A stretch of DNA of 64,000 nucleotides from Tetranychus cinnabarinus (lineage: Eukaryota; Arthropoda; Arachnida; Trombidiformes; Tetranychidae): NCBI GenBank assembly GCA_022266195.1, contig WHVY01000008.1:2789501-2853500 (forward strand), read 5' to 3'. Positions 53,990 to 64,000 of this stretch are shown piece by piece. The notes under the pieces are model-generated. The model ran no database searches. It was not told where the DNA came from and saw only the letters and a program-made list of their open reading frames with translations. The translations under genes were made by a program, and so were the position numbers. Position 1 is the first letter of the stretch, and every line of letters starts with the position of its first letter.

Positions 53990-55135
53990 CAATGCTATAA
54001 CTTTTTTTGCAGGATCTTTAATGATTCGATATCTCAGTATATTATAGCCCATAATAAAATCTAATGTTTGGCCAAGAACTATAATTATAGATGATATCGT
54101 TCTCGAAATATTGAGACTCGAAGTTTTTAAATCAAGGGCCAAAATCAAGAGAACTGTTGATAATTTGAAAAAAGTGTTCGATTATTGATGTGTGCAAACA
54201 ATATCTACACACGCATAATAAGTTTCGACTATGCAACTCTTATGGTTGCAGATAGCGATCGGTTTAACTAAAAATCGAACTTGATCTGTTTTACAGGAAA
54301 AGAAAATGTTATTTCTCAAAAAAAGACCGTTTTATGGTTGGTCGTCAAAAGTTACCTCAGAAAAATTAGTTTCTAGAAAAAATTTGCTTCCATAGCTGCA
54401 TAAAAGGCGATCGAAGTTTCAAAATTGACCTCGATTTTCTCACGAACTGGGCATCCAATAAACTATTTAATATCACCAACGGACTCAGTTTTTATGTCCT
54501 TACAAATCCCACCAAGTCTAAACTCGTAGCTCAAATGTTCCAGCCTTTAGTAGCACTCTTTGCATTTCATTTGCAAGTTTAACCAGAAAATTGGTTTATT
54601 AACTCAGAAATGGGTTGGGATGAGTTTGTTTTGTTTAATAAGTTGTTACTCGTTCATTTACAAACCCAAATATCGTAACCCTAATGTACTAATGGAAAGT
54701 AATTCAATCAAATTGAATTTTACATTAGTAAAGAATTAATTGGTGAATTATGATGACTGTAGGAAATGCCATTCTCGAAATATTTAGGTTCAAAGTTTTG
54801 AGAACAATGGCCAAAATCAAGAAAAGTGTTGTTAAATTGAATAAAGTACTCTATCCATGATGTATGTCAACGATTTTTATGGACGAATAATAAGTTTCAG
54901 ATCTCCAACTCTTGCAATCGCTAGATGCGGTCGCTTAAACTGAAAATCGAAGAGTTCTGTAGTACAGAAAACAGAAAATTTAATTTCTCCAAGTAAGAGC
55001 ATTTTCTGGTTACACATCAAAATTTACATCCGAGAAATGAGTATCATGAAAAAAACTGCTTTCATAGTTGTGTAAAAGCGATCGAAGTTTCAACTTTGAA
55101 CTTGATTTTTTCGAAAACCTTTTAATCAGTTTAAT
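53990..55135 (-). repeat. About two further units of the same repeat, inverted
   Basis: Reverse complement of this stretch repeats the forward modules: the GATCGC landmark near 54,411 and 55,080, the gttaaaccgat / ctgttttac module near 54,260-54,300, and the 'actttgagcctcaatatttcg' module near 54,105-54,125 and 54,770-54,800. With the forward half it forms a large imperfect palindrome centred near 53,900-53,990. Copies here also carry stops. Confidence 0.78.
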
Positions 55136-58100
55136 CATTTGAGCTTCTTTATTATTCTGTTTTGACTTCCTCTAAATCACGTTTGCTAATTTGACCTTTC
55201 ATCGAGCAATCTGTTTGTTCAACATCAATAATCTAAATCAAATTTAATTCTCACAATTTTTTAACAATTTCCTTAAAAAATTCATTATTTCCACGAGCAT
55301 ACCAACCATTTAATGATTATAAAATATTTTTTAGCCCTTATTGTAACCAAATCGGTTAATTTGTTGATTCACAATCTATAAAATCACATTGAATCACCAA
55401 AAACAGCTTGTAAACAGAAGTTTGCTGTGCTAACATAATAAATCGATCTAATCAGCTCAAAACAAGTAGCAAGAATCAAGGCAACACATTCAACAAGTAA
55501 ATGTAAATATTGATCATCTATTCAAGTAATTTTCAAGTAGATTGATTGAACTAATAAAGTTTCATGACTATTAAAGCAATATAAACATCAGCTTAATGTA
55601 AGCATAAAAATAATAAAGCAAATACACCGAAAAGGTAAACAATAAATTGGCTTTTTATTAAAATTAATTTCCATATCATTTACAAGCTTGAGTGAAAATC
55701 GATGATTGAAATCACAATCACATCCCATTGATGCACACAATGAAATAAGATGATGATATTTAACTGAACGATTCAAATTCTTGAGATTTTGTTTATAATA
55801 GGAAATCTGAGAAAATTGAAAGTGAAATTACAAAATATAGACTTTAATGTCACCTGCAAGTTAATTGTCTTTGTTTTAACAGTTGTCCAATCAATGATTG
55901 TTTTCATTTATGCTTTTTAATTACAATTTGTGAGTTTAACGATAACTTTCAACCTTTAAATAGTTCAAGTGAAATGAAATATTTGATAATACATCTAAAT
56001 TGCGATGAGAGTGACTTTAAAACGGGTTGAACTCGTTTTGAGGCTTCGATGGACTCAACTGGATTCTTGTGTGAACCCTTGCGATACACAAATTGGACAG
56101 TTTAAAATTGTGGTCAGAAAAACGCTAACAATTCAGATAATATTCATCTATCTGATTATAAAGTACATCTATTTTCAGTCCGTCAGTTTACATAGTAAAT
56201 AATATTTAAAACAAAATATAAATAGTTGATAATCATGCAAACAAATTTAGTGAAGAGCTGCCAGATTATTTTGCATTAACAACATTGAATGGTGAAGTCT
56301 TTCCCTGATGTCCAAGAAAAAATGATGACCTCAATTATGATGATGGTTATGAAGATTTACAAGATAATTGAAACAATTAAACATAAGGCCATCTTGATTT
56401 TAACCAACCGTCAAATGATTAACTCTTATTTTTGTCCAATTTTACTTTGCCTTTCAACTTTCTCTTAAAATTTCCATCAAATCTATCAATTGTCATTTAA
56501 CTCAAACCCAATTGACTTTGGTTACTTTGGTTTGGTAAACAGCTGAAGTTGAATTGCATTTCCAGTGAAGATAACAATTAAGTCTTTTGCTTAATTTATT
56601 CATGAAATGTGTTCACAGTTTAGGTATGAAGTTAGGGTTTTGTGAGAACTGAAAGTATTCCAATTATCCATTTCACAGTGGCTTCATTTGAATTACTGAT
56701 TGTACTGAAACAAAACAAGATTTCAATTAGATTGGATTATTAAAAAGAGATTCAATTGTATAATTTTGTGGAGTCCTTAACTGACCATTTAACAGCATTT
56801 AATTGACCAATTTAGAGCTTCTTTTTTCAACTCTAATTTTAATAACTAAATGATGATTGTATCCACATTAGATATTGAGTTCAATTTGCGAGACAATTCA
56901 AAAGATCCAAGTTATTTCAATACTGGATTTGGTGATATTAAAGCCATTAATATCGATTGCTTGAGAGCGTTCAAAACCAACAGTCCAGCATGCTAGATAA
57001 AAATGGAAACGGCCAACACAATTGGATTAATATTGGTTTCCATTAGCTGGAAAATACTTTCATTTTGTTTTGATTACTTAAAAACCTTGACAATTGCCTT
57101 CTCATTACTGTGATTGTGTTAAAGTGTCTTGATTGACTGATTGAATCAAATTGAATGAGTCTTTGAAAAAAGGCCATCAACTCCAAGTTTGAAGACAAAA
57201 TGAATGACAAACAATTTTGATATCTCCGTTTTTTATGTGCGTGTTGTTTGATGTTGATTAACAAACTATTTATGGTTTATCAATTGACTAATTGTTGTTA
57301 TTGTTGTTTACATGGACAAAGGGAGAAATGATTATCCTGTTGATTGATATTGATATAAAAGATGAAGCAGAACAAATTAACAACAAATAACTCTTTTGTA
57401 GGTGAAAAAGCATTCCTTCCATGAATAGTAAAAGCCAAACTGATATGGAATATATTGAAATGTTAATAACAAGGATGGTAATAGCATAATAATGTTGATG
57501 ATATGCTGTGCTGAAATGGTTAAATGAAAAAAAGTTAAACAATCCTTGACACGGAAAATCGTCGATTCGTCAAAATGTAGCTTGGTTAACCAATGGAGTG
57601 GGTCAAATGAGTTGGCCAGAAATACCGTCTTCTAAATGGAAAGTCATCTAATTGGGCTAATGGTCAGTTGATTAGTTCATTCAACAGTTTAAATCCAATT
57701 TGTTTGATATATTAACTAATATAAGACAAATGTACCAATTTTTTTCGATCACCACTGACCGTAACTTAACAGACGCTTAACAAGGGTAAGATGAAGATGT
57801 TGATAGGCAGAAAGGTAGAAAGAAAAGAAGTAGAAAACGAAGTGACCAGTCGATTGAAAAGATTCCAACAAATAAACCATTCAATTGAGATGATTAAATG
57901 ATGAAATTAACCTTGAAAGATGATGATTGGTGAATAAAGTCTTGAAGAGAGAGTTGGTTGTGATTTATTTGGATGATATTAAGTGAAAAGCAGCCAAAGA
58001 ACCATTCAACGGTGGATTCAAAAGTTAGACCAGAACAAAATAATTGGGTTGTGATGAACAGTCCTTTTTATCACTGGATTGACCTGAAATGATGTATTAA

Positions 58101-58831
58101 TTACTGGCTATAAGACTGTTAATACAGTTGTAAAATTTAATTGTTTAATTTAATTTACAGTTAAACACGAAAAAAAGCCTTTTCAAAAAATCTTGAAAAC
58201 CGTTGAAAAGCAAGACTGTTGGTATGGCAACCAAATGGTTGACAACCAAATTTATTACAAATAAACAAAAATGTGATTAAGTTCAATTTGAGATTCATCT
58301 TGAGATTGGGATTTTTTTCGTTTCTTATTTATGAAACTATAAAGTAAGTAAAATCAAATTTCGTAACGATCTCAATAATTTTAAAGCTAAATTCTGGTTC
58401 GCTATGTTGTTACAAATATTCATGATTAAGAAAGCTTATAAGCAAAAGACGAAATAACCAGAAAGTTTCAATTTTTTGCTTTTCCATGATGTAAAAATGA
58501 TCTTGTTTTATTATCTTCTAAAATTATCAGTTCACGAATGAATTCACGAAAGATGACTTGAGCTTTGACAAGATCAGGGTTTCAATAATGAAAAAAAAAA
58601 CGATCGTCTGGTCCAACATTATCTTAACCTGAAAAAATTTATTTTTACATTAATTTGATATCTTTCAAGTAAAAGATGTTATAACATTTGAGAATTTATC
58701 TTTTGTTTCTTTTTTCTTCGTCCGAAATTCGATATTTCATCTCATTATTTCCATCTTTATAACTGATAAAAAGACTCAATAAAATACATAACAATTTTAC
58801 TTTTGCTGTTCACCTCAATGTTACAATTTTT
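55136..58831. other. 3.7 kb without recognisable genes
   Basis: AT-rich intergenic or intronic DNA. The plus-strand frame at 56,005-56,202 begins with ATG but shows no domain. Minus-strand frames at 57,043 and 57,288 are translations of simple sequence. Confidence 0.4.
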
Positions 58832-59050
58832 TCAATTTCTTTCATGAGCACTTTGATCATAGGCGATTCTAGCCAGATAACTAGAGTTGGTACATAAGTA
58901 CTTGGTATTTAATGGATAGCATTTTACTAATTGCTCAAAGCCATATTCAGTAAATGTATTGAGTGGAGTTGAGTCGATACAAATCGGTACTTTCGGAAGG
59001 ATGGACAAGATTCATTGGAGAAAATCACGAATTCGAGGTTCCAAGACACG
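58832..59050 (-). pseudogene. Possible gene fragment with an in-frame stop
   Basis: The minus strand reads an even, non-repetitive composition: TSRVLEPRIRDFLQ, stop, then ILSILPKVPICIDSTPLNTF and on to QSAHERN and a stop. Codon use and residue mix look more like real protein than the neighbourhood does. The family is unknown to me. It may be a decayed gene piece. Confidence 0.25.
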
Positions 59051-62000
59051 GCTTGTGGTAAAATCATTGCTTGGCTTTGAAATTTAGATTCCTTTATTGA
59101 TATATTAGTTCAGTTTTGATCCTTCAGTTGATTATTTTCCCAAATCCTTTGGTTCCAGTGATTTATCAATTTTGACTTGAAAAGACTGTTGGAGTAAAAT
59201 GAATTTAAAGATAGTTATTCAATGATTTGGACCATAAGTTTGATCAATAATCTTTATTGATGCAAAAAAAATTTATATTGCCAATTAACTTGAAATTTAA
59301 TCCGACAATTATTATAGGAAATATAATTATAATATTAAATAATATCATCTTCATTATTACTATAATTAAGTAATGTTTGCTTTTGTTTTATTTTTGTTGA
59401 CAATGATAATGAGACAATAAAATCAGGAAAAAATCCGCAGAGCTGATCATGATTAAAGTTGTCAGGAAGAAACAAGATATTGATTGAATTAAAATCAAGT
59501 TTACAACAAGTTAAATTGTCAAGTCAACTTTGGATGAAACCTTAATCATGAGGAAATTTCGTTTGCAAGGTTTGATCTGATTGATGGAAATATATATTGA
59601 TATAAGGAACAAGTTGAAATGATCAGAAAAATTAGACAAACAAGATTGGATTGTAACTGAACGGTAAAAGACATAATTGATTACAATTAACATCCCAACT
59701 TATTTTAACAAAAAAAGGTTAAAAAGTGGGACAATTGTTAACAGTTTGGCTTGCTAAAATAAGATTAGGGTTAATCAATGAATCAATGTTAATTTTGCTT
59801 GGATATTTTTGGCTCCTGAGTTTTTTCATAATCAAATAGTAAATCAATAATAGTAGGCTTGGTGGTTTTGTTAGCATAATTAATTAATTAAGACAAGTCA
59901 CATTACATTTTGTTGGTTTTTTTGTATTATTTTGGTTTGAGACTTCGCTTTTGTTTCGTTTGAAAATCAAAATTTTACACAAAACATAAAACCCTGAGCC
60001 GAACATTGAACATCGTCTTCAGGTTTAATAGTGTTATAATATTTGTTGTTTGTCATTTTATAATACAATTAAAATCATTATTATTATAATTATCATCAAT
60101 TGTAATGATAATAATAATTTCATCTCATTTGTGAGCAATAATGTAATACAAGACAGAGTGAGAAAAATTAAGAGGACAGAATAAAGGGAAAAAGGTTGAC
60201 AATAAAGATTGATAGCGTAGAGAGAAAGGCTTACGGTTGTTGTCGTCGATTTTGCTTGTACATTTAAATTCAGTAATCGTTCATCGTATATTATATTGGT
60301 TTTGTTATCTCATATGTATATTATGTATAATTTTTGGCTCACTCAATGATGAAAATGTTTGTAGCTGCTGCTTGAAACTTTGGGACTTGTAAATTATAAG
60401 TAAATATATTTATATGATGATAAATGATTGGGATCCAAGAAGGTTGATTACTTTAATTATTCCGTACGAGATGAAAAAAGGTATTTCAATCTTGTTTCCC
60501 TCTTTTTGGTAATCATTTGTATCCACATTGTTTCAAAGTGATGGTCATGATGATGTGCCAATGATTATCCATTATTTGACAAAATAATTGTTGCTTTGGT
60601 AAATAACAAGAAATTTATCCTCCTTTGGGTGATTTATTCCTCTAAAATAATTAGATAATTGGTGGTCATCTATGAAAGAGTGCACAAGTAAATGAGTGGA
60701 AACCAAATGCAAATCAATTAATTGAAATGGTCAACTTTGATTGATTGTTGTAAGTCAAAGTAGATGTAGTTTTGTTTCCCAGAGCCATTATGATTTGCAA
60801 GATATTTAAAGATCTTTTAGTCTTTTATTTGAACAGCAATAATAATCGTCCTTCTCCTCAATTATCATGAGCGGAGAAAGGGACAAAATTGAGAGGTAAA
60901 TTGCGTAAAATTGAATGGAAATATTCAAGGCATAAAAGAGTTGGGAAATTAAAGAGAAAGCGAATAATGAGAAAAAGGGGAAAAAAGTTTAATCACACAA
61001 ACCTATCAAAATAAGACTTCATGGAAATGATTTATTTTTTTTAACACCCAATGATGTGAAGTAAAATATAAAGGTTATAATTTGTTTGAAAAAGGCAATG
61101 CCAATGTTACAATCATTGGCACACATCACGATCAGTTTTGCCGACCAATTTAATGTAACAGAGTTAAAGGAGTTGAAGTCTTAGATATTGATAAGTTTGA
61201 ATGCCATGTTTGGGTTTGTTCAAACAGGTGAAAAAATTGTGAGCCGAAAAGGTTTAAGCATCAGTATAGTAGATTTCATCATGTAAAGGTAGGGAAAACA
61301 GAAAGGACTAAGGATTGGTGAACAAGCTAATGATACAATGTGAATAATGCAATAGAGTAAACATTTTTCAGTCTAACTTGGATTCTAGTGAAAACGGGAT
61401 TCAGGAGATAACATTGGTCGAGGTGGGGTCAAAGGGAAACAGAGTCATTGAGTGAGAGAGAGAAAGAAGGAAAGATGAAGACCATGGAAAAGAATCTTTT
61501 GTTGCTTTGTTTTGGTCGTACATTGATGCTGATGTGGATGAGCATGGTGCATATAGAGGTGAAGTGAATATGTATGCGTGTGTTTCTTTTGGCGGCGGCA
61601 GCGTTGAGTTGAATATACTTTTGGTGGGCAATAATTGTTCAAGAAACGAGACGAGAATTGCGAATTGGACAGAAACTCTAACGGTAAGGTTTGGAGCTCT
61701 CAAATCACGATTAAAAAGGAGATCTGTTAAACGTTTTTGTTTGTTTCATTGTGTTATGCTTGACACAGGTTTGATTGAAAAATTATTTCAATTGAAACTC
61801 TTTCTCTCTGTGCTACCAAACCAACATCGGAAATTAAGTTGAAACCTTTTTATCAAAATCTAATGCACAATTAATGCTTTATATCTGGGAAAAGATTGAT
61901 AACTAAATTGTTTCAGTGTTTTTTTCCCAATTATTTGAAGAGTATCTAACATGATTATTGTTTGAAAAATGAAATATGTTTGGTTTTGTCTGATAATTTT

Positions 62001-64000
62001 AGGCATTAGATTATCATAAATAATTCAAACTTAATTTTCGTTGTCGCTTATACATGTATCTATGTATAATTATAATTAACAAGGTTTTAATTATTATTTT
62101 TTTTACTTTTTCGCCAGGCAAAGTTTTCATCATCAAGAAAGATATTTAACTCAACTTTTGGAAAGAATCTTTCTGATGAGTTTCTAAAGTAAACTTAAAA
62201 ATGTCATGAGTCTTGGACTAGGCTTTGGAATTACATTGAAATACAGCGATATTTGTTAAGATATTCAGAGATAAGTTGTGAGTACGAAGTAAGCAAAAAA
62301 TAATGAAAGACAGAGAGGGAAGATATTAAAAGGGTGGTAAAATGGTAAAGGGTTATGGACAGGAAGAACTTTGTCTTGACTAACACCACAAGAAACATCA
62401 AAGAAAAAAAGGCTTCTAAGATTTTCTGACTTCATCTTTCAACTTCTAATCTCTCAAATATAGATTACAAATTAGTGTACTTTTCAAACTAGACTCCATT
62501 AAAATCACCATCTCCGAATCTGGCTCATTATCCTTGTTGACTTTTTTGTTTCTCAAAACATTACAACTTCTAAAAATGGGCAACTTTTCTTATCATATGA
62601 TATAAGAGTTGATGAACTAAATATAAATAATGTTTTTGTATTTTTTTTGCTAGAATATGAGCTTTTACACCAGAAGATGGTGATATAATAGAGATACAAA
62701 CAATCAGAGGGTGAATGGGAAGTGAAAAACAATCGATTTCAATAGACAAGTAAATGATGATTTTGTTTGGCCTCTCGTTAAATAAGTGATTGCAAGAGAG
62801 GAAAAATCTGTAATCATCTCTGAATCTTCTCTTAAATAAATTTATATATATATTAATATATAAATGGGTTTCTTATTTTTTTGTGTTTAAATTTATGAGT
62901 GAGGTGAAAGAAGAGAAAACGGAAGCAAATATTTAAAGAGCAGGAGGTTAAGATCATTTGTTAAGGAAATGAGGATGAGAATTGAACTTGATGAAAAAGG
63001 AGAAACATTGAAAGACAGAGGAAAATCAGAGGCAAGAAAGTAGATGCATTTTAAAGGAAGAAATTGTCGAAAGTATGATAACTTTACTTCACCTCTTGGA
63101 TTTTCAGTTGTCTTATAGAAATTAAGTTGGAAGGAAGAAGTTAAAAGAAAGATATTTGCAACAACCCAGTAATTAACAAGTGAACCAGGTCCAGAAATAG
63201 AAAGAGAGAGAGAGAGAAAGATAGATCAAGGCCAGGATAGTAGTCATTGTTAGGCAGGAATTATTTGGTGGTGTGCACTAATTGAAACATTTTTTTGGCT
63301 TAATCGTCAATATTATCGTCGATGATAAAATATTGTTTTGCGATAAACTAGGCTAAACCATCTAACTTTTAAAGTTCCCAAAGAGAAAATTAGGCAAAAG
63401 TAGACCAAAAAAGAGATAAGGAAAATTGGGACAAAATAAGAGAATTGGAAAGAAATGATTTAAATGATGAACAAAAAAATTGAAAAGATGATGCATGAGA
63501 ATGAGGATTGTGTGAGGATTCAAAAAGTTTTTCCAAGAATAGGAAGTGAGATGAGAATGGGTGAGGAATATGTACTATTACAGGTATATATCCTCTCATG
63601 ACTTTAGTCAAATATCACCATTGATGCTAATAGTCCATATTCATCTGATATGGCTATAGTTTTTTGTATGAAGGCCGATGAAGGTCAACATCATCAAAAG
63701 TAGATGGGTTTATGGTACTTGAGGACAACTCTTTTTAAATCTTTTTTTTTGTATTTTGCAGGTTTGTTGCCATCCTTTTTAAGTAAATGAACATTAAAGA
63801 TGATTGGGCCAATCACTGTACTTTTAGGGTTTAAACCACCCTTTATATGAGTAATGATTTGGACACCGTAAAACTGAGCGAAGAACAAGTTACTTAAACT
63901 TGGCTTGACTTGACTTGATTTGATTTGACTTTTGTAACCACAACTAAACTTGACTGAACTTGATTCGACTTGACTTGTCTCGTCTTTGAATGTAATTTAT
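59051..64000. other. Last 5 kb: simple-sequence-rich DNA, no secure gene
   Basis: Purine-rich tracts lie at about 60,130-60,230, 61,440-61,490 and 62,900-63,240, including an AGAG run at about 63,200-63,225. A less AT-rich patch with CpGs at 61,490-61,740 is open on both strands (plus 61,507-61,842, minus 61,401-61,703) and has a possible plus-strand donor ACG|GTAAGG at 61,683. It may be a promoter or leader exon of a gene beyond the window. Repeated TTGACT-like pentamers and hexamers close the window (63,898-63,985). Confidence 0.4.

Overview
The window is nuclear DNA of an invertebrate animal. It is AT-rich, with GT-AG introns mostly of 50-700 bases, and it carries animal-specific genes: Ras, a synaptotagmin-like protein, FRMPD4/Preso, CUL5, LAMTOR2, a ZP-domain cuticle-type protein and a gustatory-receptor-like protein. 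The arthropod-type ZP protein, the Gr-like receptor and the compact introns fit an arthropod best, probably a mite. The species is inference; nothing here names it.

Left part (1-20,900). A Ca2+-independent-looking synaptotagmin (1,125-3,549, +) is followed by ILRUN (5,241-6,601, +). Next comes a complete 189-residue Ras on the minus strand (7,640-8,638), then about 5 kb without a convincing gene. FRMPD4/Preso follows (13,628-17,673, +), then a multi-pass chemoreceptor-like gene (19,391-20,890, +). I rebuilt the exon chains by hand; each coding total is a multiple of three and the length fits the family.

Middle (21,150-29,604). This is the most rearranged part. LAMTOR2 and mitochondrial ribosomal protein mL41 sit head-to-tail on the minus strand. 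A second, intact LAMTOR2 lies 3.6 kb away, beside a broken 3' piece of mL41 and a broken piece of CUL5 (intron 2 to exon 3). That CUL5 piece is interrupted by a 154-bp TA-flanked MITE. A small RING/TRAF-type zinc-finger gene lies between the two copies. The complete 13-exon CUL5 (770 residues) follows on the plus strand.

Right part (29,600-64,000). This is mainly a gene desert. It holds a decayed 688-bp mariner-like element (30,946-31,633). A candidate 5' noncoding exon at about 30.6-30.85 kb may belong to the ZP-domain gene, whose large terminal exon lies at 46,357-48,267. TMEM107 (49,033-49,747, minus) is split into four short exons, none long enough to stand out as an ORF. A 3.8-kb cluster of about 670-bp degenerate repeats follows at about 51.3-55.1 kb, four units in one orientation and then about two inverted. 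From 55 to 64 kb I see only simple-sequence tracts and doubtful fragments.

Functional links. Ras and the LAMTOR2 (Ragulator) subunit belong to growth signalling. CUL5 is a ubiquitin-ligase scaffold. Synaptotagmin and FRMPD4 are neuronal membrane and scaffold proteins, TMEM107 is a ciliary transition-zone protein, and the ZP protein is likely apical matrix. They are neighbours without an evident common pathway. No CRISPR, rRNA or tRNA was recognised.
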